The position numbers and the translations under genes were made by a program. Positions 23,560 through 31,400 of a stretch of 57,397 nt of DNA are shown here, one piece after another; position 1 is the stretch's first letter; each line of letters starts with the position of its first letter. The stretch spans positions 1-57,397 of the forward strand of contig CAYZZW010000014.1 in assembly GCA_964482955.1 (NCBI GenBank), given 5' to 3'. The notes beneath the pieces are model-generated. The model had not been told where the DNA came from and did not search any database. It saw nothing but the letters and a program-made list of their open reading frames with translations. This DNA comes from JAPLSN01 sp964482955 (lineage in GTDB: Bacteria; Spirochaetota; Spirochaetia; Treponematales; UBA12059).

Positions 23560-25200
23560 ATGGGTATCGGTCTCGACTCGATGAAACTCCGGAACAGGCT
23601 CGCGTTGCTCGTCGTCGCCGCGTTCCTCGGCATCGCCCTGGTGATCGCCGTGTCGCTCGTCGGCATGCGGGGGCGCCTCATGGAGGAAAAGCGGCTCAAG
23701 ACGCGCCATGTCGTCGAAACAGCGTACGGCGTCCTCGAAGCCGCCTACGCTTCCATCAGGGACGCGGAGGAGGCGTCGGGGAAGGCGCAGTCGCAAGCCC
23801 TGGCGGCCCTCAGGACCATGCGCTACGAGGGGCAGGAATACTTCTGGGTCAACGACATGAACGCGGTCATGGTCATGCATCCCTTCAAGCCGGAAATGGA
23901 GGGAAAGGACCAGGGCGACTATTAGGATCCGAACGGAAAACGCATTTTCGTCGAATTCGTTGACGTCGCGAAAAGGGACGGCGCGGGTTTCGTCGACTAC
24001 CTGTGGCCCAAGCCGGGCGTGGACAAGCCGGTCCCGAAGATCTCCTACGTGAAAGGCTTCGCGCCCTGGGGCTGGGTGCTCGGGTCGGGCATCTACGTCG
24101 ACGACGTGAACGCGGAATTCCTGTCCCAATCCCTGACGCTGGCCGCCATCGGGGTCGCGACGCTGGCCGCGCTCATCGTCTTCTCGTCGATCATCGTGTC
24201 GGGAGTCCTCAGGCAGCTCGGCGGCGAGCCCGCGCGCATCGCCGAGATAGCCGAACGCATCGCCAAGGGAGATCTGTGCGTCGAGAGCGCGGGGGGAAAG
24301 GCACCGGTGGGAGCGTTCGCCTCCGTGATGGACATGGTCGCCAAGCTGTCCGACGTCATGGAATACGTGAAGTCCATCTCCGGCAGCCTGACCGGCGCGA
24401 GCCAGCAGGTCAGCATGACGGCCCAGACGCTGTCGCAGGGCGCCACCGAACAGGCGTCCGTCGCCGAGGAAGTGAGCTCGTCGGTGGAGGAGATGACGGC
24501 CATCATCAAGCAGAACGCCGACAACTCGCTGTCCGTCGAGGAAGTGTCGCGCCGCAGCGCCGCGGCCGCGAACGAGGGCGGGGTCGCCGTCGGCAACGCG
24601 GTCGCCGCGATGAACCAGATCGCCGAACGCATCGGGATCATCGACGACATCGCCCGGAACACGAATCTCCTGGCCCTGAACGCGGCGATCGAGGCCGCGC
24701 GCGCGGGCGAGGCGGGTCGCGGCTTCGCCGTCGTCGCGAGCGAAGTCAGGAAGCTCGCGGAACGGTCGCAGGGCGCCGCGCGCGAGATCGTCTCGCTGTC
24801 GGCGAACAGCGTGAAAGTGGCCGTCGCGGCGGGACAGACCATCGATACGGTCGTGAAGGACATCCGCAACACCGCCGAGAAGGTGCAGGAGATCTCGTCC
24901 GCCAGCGGCGAGCAGAGCGCGGGCGCCACGCAGATCCAGAAGGCGATCATGCAGCTCGACACCGTCATCCAGCACAACGCCGCGGCGTCCGAGGAACTCG
25001 CCTCGATGTCCGAGGAGATGAACGCGCAGGCGCTCAGGCTGGACGAGACGCTCGCGTTCTTCAAGCTGCCCGAGCGGAAATACCCGGCGCCGCTGAAGAC
25101 GGACGCCGCGGAGACGGAAGCCCTCCCGCCTCCGCGCGCCGAACGGCTCGCCCTCGCCGACGCCCCGTCGGGCGAGGCGGCCGCCGCTTCGCGAACCTGA
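23560..25200 (+). pseudogene. Methyl-accepting chemotaxis receptor gene interrupted by one TAG
   Basis: One frame runs from ATG 23560 to TGA 25200 (547 codons) with a single TAG at 23923-23925 (codon 122). Before it: an N-terminal membrane helix (LALLVVAAFLGIALVIAVS) and the sensory part with YEGQEYFWVNDMNAVMVMHP. After it the frame resumes as DPNGKRIFVEFVDVAKRDG, completing a single-Cache domain, then a second helix, HAMP-like segment, and the signalling domain with EVRKLAERSQGAAREI and NLLALNAAIEAARAGEAGRG, the CheA/CheW-binding hairpin. The TAG falls where relatives commonly have Lys or Glu. It is either a recent nonsense mutation, a sequencing error, or read through. A downstream start could yield only a partial receptor. 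Confidence 0.9.
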
Positions 25201-25240
25201 GCCGCGCGCGTTCCGGGATTCCGTCGATAGTCCCGCTCCA

Positions 25241-25381
25241 GGAGTTTGTCGGACTTGTCCGCGATATGAAGGAAAAATCGCGGAAACGCGATTTTTCTTC
25301 CCTGCAAACTCCGAAAGGAGCCTGCTAAATCAGAGATTTCCGCGCTGAAAGCGCGGAAATCCACAAGCCCGACAGGCTCCT
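25241..25381. repeat. Double nested hairpin element, REP-like
   Basis: Hairpin 1: outer GGAGTTTG (25241-25248)/CAAACTCC (25305-25312), inner AAAAATCGCG (25273-25282)/CGCGATTTTT (25287-25296) with GAAA loop. Hairpin 2: outer AGGAGCCTG (25316-25324)/CAGGCTCCT (25373-25381), inner GATTTCCGCGCT (25335-25346)/AGCGCGGAAATC (25350-25361). It separates the chemoreceptor gene from the comEC-like gene. The inner stem of hairpin 1 ends in T-rich sequence and may terminate transcription. The organisation resembles repetitive extragenic elements. Confidence 0.8.
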
Positions 25382-25420
25382 AGGAAGGCGGCACGGGGGG
25401 CGCGCGTCGTTCCCCGATGC

Positions 25421-26911
25421 ATGAGTGACACGAGCCCGCTGAATCATGGAAGAAACGCGCCGTTCGAACCGCTCGCCTGGGCGGCGGGCGCTTTCGCGGG
25501 AGCGCTGTACGTTCCCGCGCCGGAAGCCGTCTTCGCGCTCGCGGCGTGCGCCTGCGCCGCGGCGGGGATCGTCGCGCTCGGAAGGCCCGGCACGCCTTCG
25601 CGCTTGCGGGGGGTGCTGCTCGTCGCCTGCGCGTTCGGGCTGGCTTTCGGGCTGTCCGCGCGCCGCGCGGAAACCGGACGCAAGGTCGGAGCCGGCTTCG
25701 GGTTGCCGGACGCGACGGTCGCCCGGGCGGAAGGCGTCCTCGTCCGCGACTCGGCGCCGATAGCGGGCGGCACGCGTTACGCGATCGAGCTGGACGCGTG
25801 CGCCGATCGCGCGGGAGCGAGCGCGGGCGCCCGGGGCCGGCTCGCGGTGATCCTGAAGCCGGAGGGCCTGCCGATGGAGGCGGGAACGCGCGTCGTGGTG
25901 CGCGGACGCATCGTTCCCGACCAGGCGGGCGACGGGTGGATCGCCTTCGGAGCGACGATCGAGCCCATCGCGCCGCCCGCGGGGATCGCCGGATTCCGGG
26001 CGCGCGCCTTCCGGGCGGCGGAGCGGGCCGTGGGACGGATCGGCACCGTGTCCACGCCGCTCCTCAAGGCATTGCTCCTCGGCGTCCGCGACGATCTCGA
26101 CGAAGGGACGCGCGAGGTGTTCAAGCGCGCCGGCTGCGCGCACGTCCTCGCGCTGTCCGGACAGCACCTGTCCGCGCTCGCCATCCTCGTCGTAGCGGCC
26201 CTGTCGCCGATCCTCGGGAGCTTCCCGACGCTCGCCGTCGCGACTTTCGTGGTGTGCGGGTACACGGCGCTCGTCGGCGCGGACGCGTCGATCCTGCGCG
26301 GCGCGCTCATGTTCGCGCTCATGGCCATCGGCAAGTTGCGCGGGCGGCCGTGCGGGGCGCGCAACGCGCTCGCGGCGTCCTTCATCCTTCAGGCTGCGAT
26401 CTTCCCCGAATCCGCGTACGGCTGGTCCTTCATCCTCTCGTACCTGGCGATGGTCGGGCTCGTCTTCCTGTCGCCCGCGTTCGACTACGCGCTGAAAGCC
26501 CGCGTCGGCCCGGCGCTCTCGACGGCGTTCGCGGCCTCGTTCGCCGCGCAGGCCGCCACGGCGCCCTTCTGCGCGATCGCGTTCGGCGGGGCGTATCCCG
26601 GCGGGATTTTGACCTCCACGGTGGCCGGCCCCGTGTCGGCGCTGTTCCTGTGGATCGGCGCCGTCGGCACCGCGGTCGTCTGCGTCGCGCCCTTCCTTCG
26701 GACGCCCGTCACGTGGATCGCGGACCTCTCCTGGCGAGCCCTCATGCTGGTCCTCGAGGGCGGAGCGGCCATGCCGCCGGTCGGGTGCGCTGACGCGGGC
26801 GCGCAGGCGGCCGTCATCGCCGCCTGCGCGCTCGGGACGGCATTCGTGTGCGCGTGGCCCCGGATCCGCGGCCGAACCGTACGCCTCGATTTGGCGAAGC
26901 TCCACCGATGA
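25421..26911 (+). CDS. ComEC/Rec2-type competence membrane protein
   Basis: ComEC proteins carry single-stranded DNA across the inner membrane during natural transformation. The 496-residue product has N-terminal hydrophobic segments, an OB-like soluble part (residues about 90-190), then the competence domain with LLKALLLGVRDDLDEGTRE, FKRAGCAHVLALSGQHLSAL and a string of about eight membrane segments including GYTALVGADASILRGALM. The C-terminal metallo-beta-lactamase domain of full ComEC is absent, so this is the short form. Start MSDTSPLNHG has no obvious strong ribosome binding site. A role in DNA uptake is inferred from family only; no other competence gene is nearby. Confidence 0.88.
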   Translation: MSDTSPLNHGRNAPFEPLAWAAGAFAGALYVPAPEAVFALAACACAAAGIVALGRPGTPSRLRGVLLVACAFGLAFGLSARRAETGRKVGAGFGLPDATVARAEGVLVRDSAPIAGGTRYAIELDACADRAGASAGARGRLAVILKPEGLPMEAGTRVVVRGRIVPDQAGDGWIAFGATIEPIAPPAGIAGFRARAFRAAERAVGRIGTVSTPLLKALLLGVRDDLDEGTREVFKRAGCAHVLALSGQHLSALAILVVAALSPILGSFPTLAVATFVVCGYTALVGADASILRGALMFALMAIGKLRGRPCGARNALAASFILQAAIFPESAYGWSFILSYLAMVGLVFLSPAFDYALKARVGPALSTAFAASFAAQAATAPFCAIAFGGAYPGGILTSTVAGPVSALFLWIGAVGTAVVCVAPFLRTPVTWIADLSWRALMLVLEGGAAMPPVGCADAGAQAAVIAACALGTAFVCAWPRIRGRTVRLDLAKLHR

Positions 26912-26983
26912 TCCTGGCTGGTCCGCGCGCGCGGCGCGGCCGCGTCGTTGCGCACGCGGTCGGCCTCGTGTATGCTCATCCCC

Positions 26984-27847
26984 ATGCCCGACACGCCAGC
27001 CACCGAGCGCCCCCTCGTCGATTACGACTCGCCCACCTCGATTTCGACCCTCCTCGACGCGGAGGGCTTCGCGATGCGGAAGCGCTACGGCCAGAATTTC
27101 CTCGTGAACGCAGGCTCGCGCGCCAAGGTGCTCGCGGCCGCCGAGTTCCGCGCGGGCATGACCGCGTGGGAGATCGGGCCCGGCATGGGCGCCATGACCA
27201 AGGCGATCCTCGACGCGGGCGTGCGGCTCACCGCCTTCGAGATCGACGAGGGCTTCGTCGCCATCCTGGAACGTCTCTTCGGCGCCCATCCGGCCTTCGC
27301 GCTCTGCCCGGGCGACTTCCTCAAGACCTGGCGCGTGGTCCGCGACGAATCCGGCGTTCCCGACCGCATTTTCGGGAATCTTCCGTACAACGTCGCGGCG
27401 GCCATCGTGGCCGCCGTCATCGAAGGCGGAGCGACGCCGGAGCTCATGGTCTTCACCGTGCAAAAGGAAGCGGCGCGCCGCATGGCCGCCGGGCCGGGCA
27501 CCAAGGACTACTCGAGTTTTTCAGTGCTGTGCTCGTCGGTATGCGAGGTGCGCGTGCTGTTCGACCTCGGGGCCGGGAACTTCTGGCCCCAGCCCCGCGT
27601 CACGTCTTCCGTCGTCGCCATGCGCCGCAGGAACGACCGCGCGCCCGAGGCCGGCACGAAGGAGTTCTCCCGCTTCACGCGCTCGCTCTTCGCGACGCGC
27701 CGGAAGACGATCCGCAACAATCTGAAAGGCGCCTTCGCCGACGACGTCATCCGCTCGGCGTGCTCGTCCGTCGGCATCGACCCCGAAGCCCGCGCCGAAA
27801 CCCTTACCGTCGACCGCATCCTCTCGCTGTACCGCGCGATGAAGTGA
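26984..27847 (+). CDS. rsmA: 16S rRNA (adenine1518-N6/adenine1519-N6)-dimethyltransferase
   Basis: The enzyme dimethylates two adjacent adenosines in the 3' hairpin of 16S rRNA late in 30S assembly, using SAM. The product (287 aa) has MRKRYGQNFLVN, the SAM-binding WEIGPGMGAMTKAILDAG, the catalytic motif IFGNLPYNVAAAIV (NLPY), VFTVQKEAARRM and the C-terminal FWPQPRVTSSVVAM. The ATG at 26984 is chosen; ATG 26972 would add four residues, and neither has a clear Shine-Dalgarno. It is in the same direction as the comEC-like gene with a 72-bp gap. Confidence 0.95.
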   Translation: MPDTPATERPLVDYDSPTSISTLLDAEGFAMRKRYGQNFLVNAGSRAKVLAAAEFRAGMTAWEIGPGMGAMTKAILDAGVRLTAFEIDEGFVAILERLFGAHPAFALCPGDFLKTWRVVRDESGVPDRIFGNLPYNVAAAIVAAVIEGGATPELMVFTVQKEAARRMAAGPGTKDYSSFSVLCSSVCEVRVLFDLGAGNFWPQPRVTSSVVAMRRRNDRAPEAGTKEFSRFTRSLFATRRKTIRNNLKGAFADDVIRSACSSVGIDPEARAETLTVDRILSLYRAMK

Positions 27848-27853
27848 AAATTC

Positions 27854-27924
27854 ATCACGAAGGGCACGAAGGTGTTACCACGAAGGGCACGAAGGAAGCG
27901 AAGATAACGAAGGGAAAGAAGAAG
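27854..27924 (+). repeat. CACGAAGG repeat with purine tail
   Basis: ATCACGAAGGGCACGAAGG (27854-27872) and ACCACGAAGGGCACGAAGG (27877-27895) are followed by a tract of almost only A and G. It starts seven bases after the rsmA stop. Confidence 0.85.
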
Positions 27925-28014
27925 TGATTGGAAGGGCTTTTTAGGCGAGAGTTCAATAGTAGCGCCTGCAGAAGACCACGAGGACTCGACGCGTTATTTC
28001 TTCTTTTATTTCGC

Positions 28015-28091
28015 CATTTTTCTTCCTTCGTGTCCTTCTTACCCCTTCGTGTCCTAACGCTCGAGTACTCGCTAAGCTTCGCTCGTGGTAA
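28015..28091 (-). repeat. CACGAAGG repeat containing the 48-bp unit (copy A)
   Basis: On the minus strand 28091-28044 begins TTACCACGAGCGAAGCTTAG and ends GGACACGAAGG. The 48 bases match 52711-52758 (plus strand) with one difference. The unit contains the palindrome CGAGTACTCG. It is followed by another CACGAAGG and a purine tail. Confidence 0.85.
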
Positions 28092-28173
28092 AAAATCCTG
28101 AGGGTGGGCGGGGTTGAGTTTCGGGCGGGGAAAGCGTTATTTTATTGGCGTACGAATCAGACGGAGGTATCAG

Positions 28174-28875
28174 ATGTCCGATAATTTCGCCCAGACCATC
28201 GCCAAGCCCATGACCATGGAGCGCAACATCCTGCGCAATTCCTTCCTTTGGATGACGCTCGGCCTGACCTTCACCGGGATCATCGCGTTCGCGGTGTCGG
28301 GGAACATTCCGCTCCTTCGCGTGCTGCTCAAGCCCTTCCTGTTCTACGGCCTCGTCATCGGCGAGCTGGCCCTCGTGTGGTTCCTGAGCTCGCAGGTGCT
28401 CAAGATGTCGCCGGGGATGGCGGTCGGCTCCTTCATCGGCTACGCCGGCCTGAACGGCGTCACGCTGTCGGTGATCTTCCTCGTCTACACGCACAGCTCG
28501 ATCGTCTCGGTGTTCTTCATCGCGGCGGGCATGTTCGCCTGCCTCGCCGTGCTCGGATACACGACCAAGGTCGACCTCACGAAGATGGGGACCTACCTCG
28601 TCATGGGCGTGATCGGCATCCTCATCGCGTCGGTCGTCAACATCTTCCTCCGCAGCGACTTCGTGTCGTGGATCATCTCGATCGTCGGCGTCGTCGTGTT
28701 CGCGGGCTTGACCGCCTTCGACGTCCAGAAGATCAAGAACATCTCCGCCGCGCACGGCTCGGACGTCTCCGAGCCCCAGTACCTGCGCCTGTCCATCTAC
28801 GGCGCCCTCCAGCTCTACCTCGACTTCATCAACCTGTTCCTGCACCTGCTCCGCCTGCTCGGCCGCCGCCGCTAG
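28174..28875 (+). CDS. Bax inhibitor-1/YccA-type membrane protein
   Basis: The 233-residue protein has a short soluble N terminus (SDNFAQTIAKPMTMERN) and seven hydrophobic segments, e.g. SFLWMTLGLTFTGIIAFAVS and IVGVVVFAGLTAFDVQKIKN. That last motif plus LRLSIYGALQLYLDFINLFL is typical of the BI-1/YccA family (TMBIM), which form proton-sensitive Ca2+ leak channels in the best-studied bacterial case, or regulate FtsH. It has a near-perfect ribosome binding site (ACGGAGGT, seven bases before ATG) and its own terminator directly after, so it is probably monocistronic. Confidence 0.92.
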   Translation: MSDNFAQTIAKPMTMERNILRNSFLWMTLGLTFTGIIAFAVSGNIPLLRVLLKPFLFYGLVIGELALVWFLSSQVLKMSPGMAVGSFIGYAGLNGVTLSVIFLVYTHSSIVSVFFIAAGMFACLAVLGYTTKVDLTKMGTYLVMGVIGILIASVVNIFLRSDFVSWIISIVGVVVFAGLTAFDVQKIKNISAAHGSDVSEPQYLRLSIYGALQLYLDFINLFLHLLRLLGRRR

Positions 28876-28889
28876 CACCTAAGAGCGCG

Positions 28890-28919
28890 AAAAGCCCCGG
28901 TCACCCGGGGCTTTTTTTA
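28890..28919 (+). terminator. Intrinsic terminator after the BI-1 gene
   Basis: AAAGCCCCGG and CCGGGGCTTT form a tight GC stem with a 4-nt loop, followed by a run of T, 15 bases after the stop codon. The minus strand also has a poly-T-like run, so it may serve the convergent mini-gene too. Confidence 0.95.
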
Positions 28920-28972
28920 TTGCGCGCGCTTCGCGCGACTTTTCTCTTTTGGACGTATCATTCTCGGCGCAC

Positions 28973-29095
28973 TCACTTCTTCTTCGAGAAGAGCGTCAAA
29001 AGGCGCGTCATGACGACGATGAGGACGGCGACGAAGAACGAGATGGCGGCGGCGATGGCCCAGCTTTGGAGCGCGAGTTTCAACGCGGCGTTCAT
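28973..29095 (-). CDS. Small OadG-like single-span membrane protein, 40 aa
   Basis: The product is MNAALKLALQSWAIAAAISF followed by FVAVLIVVMTRLLTLFSKKK: one hydrophobic helix with a basic end. The size and shape fit the gamma subunit of sodium-pumping decarboxylases (OadG) or a similar small membrane anchor. It begins within the ATGA stop/start overlap of the biotin-carrier gene, which supports a link with biotin-dependent decarboxylation or carboxylation. OadG assignment rests on size, helix and neighbour only. Confidence 0.6.
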   Translation of the reverse strand: MNAALKLALQSWAIAAAISFFVAVLIVVMTRLLTLFSKKK

Positions 29096-29381
29096 TCGCG
29101 GCCGCCTTCGCGCACGCGGGCGAGCGGCTGGCCTTCGCGGACCATCTCGCCCTGCTCCACGTAGAACTCCTCGATGACGCCTTCGACGGCGCAGTTCACC
29201 GGGGTTTCCATCTTGAGGGCTTCGAGCACGAACATCGATTCGCCCTGGTACACCGTCTCGCCCGCGTCCTTGTAGATGTGGAGTTGGAGGCCGGAGGCCG
29301 GCGAGCGGCGGCCATCGACGGTTCCTGCTGGAACAGGGTTCCGATACCCTGGAACAGCTGAAGGACGGGTTCTGTGGGCAT
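29092..29381 (-). pseudogene. Biotin/lipoyl carrier domain gene with probable frameshift
   Basis: An ATG at 29381 with AAAGGA upstream opens MPTEPVLQLFQGIGTLFQQE, but the biotin-carrier domain lies one frame over: LQLHIYKDAGETVYQGESMF, VLEALKMETPVNCAVEG (biotinyl-Lys in ALKM) and EEFYVEQGEMVREGQPLARV, ending in TGA at 29092. The carrier frame has no ATG, GTG or TTG start for at least 35 codons upstream, so a single-base indel between about 29305 and 29330 joins the two frames into roughly 100 residues. It may be a sequencing error or a real lesion. The domain would carry biotin for a decarboxylase or carboxylase whose other subunits are not in the window. Confidence 0.65.
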
Positions 29382-29637
29382 GGGGCGTCCTTTTCCGGGG
29401 CGAGGAAGGGGGTCTGTCCCCCGTCTTCCAACGCCGACTACCGGCGTGCGGAATACGGTACCAATTTCAAGCAAATGCACGTAATGTTAAACCCTGCGTG
29501 TGTTTTTGGCAAGTAAAAACCGTAATCCATCGACGAGACGACGCGCAAACGTCGCTTTTCCCTTCTATAGAATCGTCGATTCTGCTACAGTACGGAAGTC
29601 GACCCGGACCCAATCCCACCCTGCGAAGGCGGTGACC
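29382..29637. other. Intergenic region between divergent biotin-carrier and Na/Pi genes
   Basis: No gene is supported. It contains the palindrome-like GGGGGTCTGTCCCCC at 29408-29422. Promoters for both directions must lie here or overlap, but no strong consensus is visible. Confidence 0.55.
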
Positions 29638-31296
29638 ATGGAAATCGCGAAAATCCTCCTCGAGATGGCCGGCGGGCTGGCCATGTTCATGTTCGGCATG
29701 CAGATGACGAGCGACGGCATCCAGAAATCGGCCGGCGAACGTCTCCAGAAAATCATGAACATCATGACGGGAAACCGCTTCCTGGCGGTGATCACCGGCT
29801 TCATCATCACGGTGCTCGTGCAGTCCTCGTCCGCGTCGACGGTCATGATCGTCACCTTCGTGAACGCGGGTCTCCTCGACCTCGTGCAGGCCATCGGCTG
29901 CATCATGGGCGCGAACATCGGCACCACGGTGACCGGCTGGATCATCTCGCTCATCGGGATCAAGTTCTCGGTGAAGGCCTTCGCGGTGCCGATCATCGGC
30001 ATCGGCTTCTTCATGAGCCTCATGAAGAAACGGAAGGGCGTGCAGGGCTGGGGCGAGGCGCTCATGGGCTTCGGCTTTATCTTCCTCGGCCTCGAGCTCC
30101 TGTCGGGCTCCATGCCCAAGCCGGACAAGGGGATGCTCGAATTCCTCGCGCGATTCTCGAACCTCGGCATCGTCACGACCCTGACCTGCATCGCAGTCGG
30201 CGCGGTCTTCACGGCGCTCATCAACGCGTCGAGCGCGGCGCTGGCCGTCATCATCACCATGGCGATGTCGGGCGCGCTCACCTACGAGATGGCCGCGGCG
30301 CTCATCCTCGGCGCGAACATCGGCACCTGCACCGACGCGCTGCTCGTCTCGTTCGGCACGAACCTGGCCGCCAAGCGCGCCGCCTGGGCGCACGTGCTGT
30401 TCAACGTGTTCGGAACGCTGTGGGCGGCGGTCTTCTTCACGTTCTTTCTCGGCATCGTGGATTTCCTCGTGCCCGGCGCGCCGATGGACAACATCGCGCT
30501 CCACATCGCCATGCTCCACACGGTGTTCAACACGCTGAACACGCTGCTCCTCCTGCCCTTCATCAAGCAGTACGCCGGCGCGGTGTCGTGGATCATCAAG
30601 GCGCCGAAGGGCGAGGCCGAAAAGCCGTACCGCCTGGCCTACGTCTCCATCGCGCTGCACGAGACGCCGGAACTCAACCTGCTGGCCGCGCGCGGCGAGA
30701 TCGCCAAGCTCACGAAGCTGGCCCGCGAGATGTTCGACCGCTTCCGCGCCGCGCTCCGGCAGAAGCCGTCGGGCCTCGCCGAGGAGGTGGAGGACCTCAA
30801 GCGCATGGAGGGCTACGCGGACGAGATGAAGGAGGAGCTGTCGCGCTTCCTCGTCGAGTGCTCGACCCTGAACCTCACGGAGCGCACGCGCGCCAACGTC
30901 GCGGCCATGCTCAAGACGGTGGACGACCTCGAGAACGTCACGGACATCTGCTATCACCTCATCCTGCTGCTCGAAAAGGCGGAGACGCGCAAGTACGAGT
31001 TCGACCCGAAGGAGATCGAGCGCCTGGCGCCCTACACCCTGCTCGTGGACAACTCGCTCCAGTTCATCGAGACGCACCTCGGGAAACCCGTCACGCAGGA
31101 GGAGATCGCCAACGCGAGCGAGCTCGAGTCCCGCATCGACGAGTTCAAGTCCGATCTCAAGAAGATCGCGCGGAAGCGGCTCGAGTCCGGCGGCAACGTG
31201 CGGACGGAGCTCCTGTACATCGACATCGTGCGGAACATCGAGAAGGTCGCCGACTACGCCTACTTCGTGGCGCGGAACCTCGGCGCCACGAGCTGA
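29638..31296 (+). CDS. Na/Pi cotransporter family protein, copy 1
   Basis: The 552-residue product has NptA-like membrane halves each with a Ser-rich motif: TVLVQSSSASTVMIVTF and INASSAALAVIITMAMSGA, repeated core motifs GANIGTTVTGWIIS and GANIGTCTDALLVSFGTN. The C-terminal 200 residues form a PhoU-like helical bundle (for example REMFDRFRAALRQKPSGLAE and SRIDEFKSDLKKIARKRLES). The family takes up phosphate with sodium, or acts as a sodium-coupled phosphate exporter/regulator. The ATG at 29638 precedes the first hydrophobic segment. It has a tandem paralogue at 31401 of the same length. Confidence 0.93.
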   Translation: MEIAKILLEMAGGLAMFMFGMQMTSDGIQKSAGERLQKIMNIMTGNRFLAVITGFIITVLVQSSSASTVMIVTFVNAGLLDLVQAIGCIMGANIGTTVTGWIISLIGIKFSVKAFAVPIIGIGFFMSLMKKRKGVQGWGEALMGFGFIFLGLELLSGSMPKPDKGMLEFLARFSNLGIVTTLTCIAVGAVFTALINASSAALAVIITMAMSGALTYEMAAALILGANIGTCTDALLVSFGTNLAAKRAAWAHVLFNVFGTLWAAVFFTFFLGIVDFLVPGAPMDNIALHIAMLHTVFNTLNTLLLLPFIKQYAGAVSWIIKAPKGEAEKPYRLAYVSIALHETPELNLLAARGEIAKLTKLAREMFDRFRAALRQKPSGLAEEVEDLKRMEGYADEMKEELSRFLVECSTLNLTERTRANVAAMLKTVDDLENVTDICYHLILLLEKAETRKYEFDPKEIERLAPYTLLVDNSLQFIETHLGKPVTQEEIANASELESRIDEFKSDLKKIARKRLESGGNVRTELLYIDIVRNIEKVADYAYFVARNLGATS

Positions 31297-31400
31297 CCCT
31301 TCAAAAAACGTGCGGGGGCGGTTCACTTCCGGCTCCGCGCCGGGTATGATGGGCGGGCGGACCGGGTCCGCCCATCCCGATCGACGAAGGCGGCGTAACG

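Larger units (their letters stand above)
27848..28173. other. Repeat-filled intergenic region
   Basis: This 326-bp gap contains two opposed members of the CACGAAGG repeat family (27854-27924 and 28015-28091) with their purine tails pointing toward each other, and between them about 90 bp with no recognisable feature. No gene is seen. The strong ACGGAGGT ribosome binding site of the next gene is at 28160-28167. Confidence 0.75.

Noticed and set aside
22020..23560. tRNA genes in the larger gaps
   Set aside because: No cloverleaf with conserved TTCGA-type arm and CCA-compatible acceptor could be found in any intergenic region.
23923..23925. Pyrrolysine or amber-recoding site in the chemoreceptor gene
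   Set aside because: No nearby suppressor or pyl genes, no downstream element, and TAG is used as ordinary stop in other genes; simple nonsense mutation or error is more likely.
25334..25361. Riboswitch in the region after the chemoreceptor gene
   Set aside because: Structures are simple nested hairpins after a gene, and the next gene's start is 60 bp further with no conserved aptamer-like pattern.
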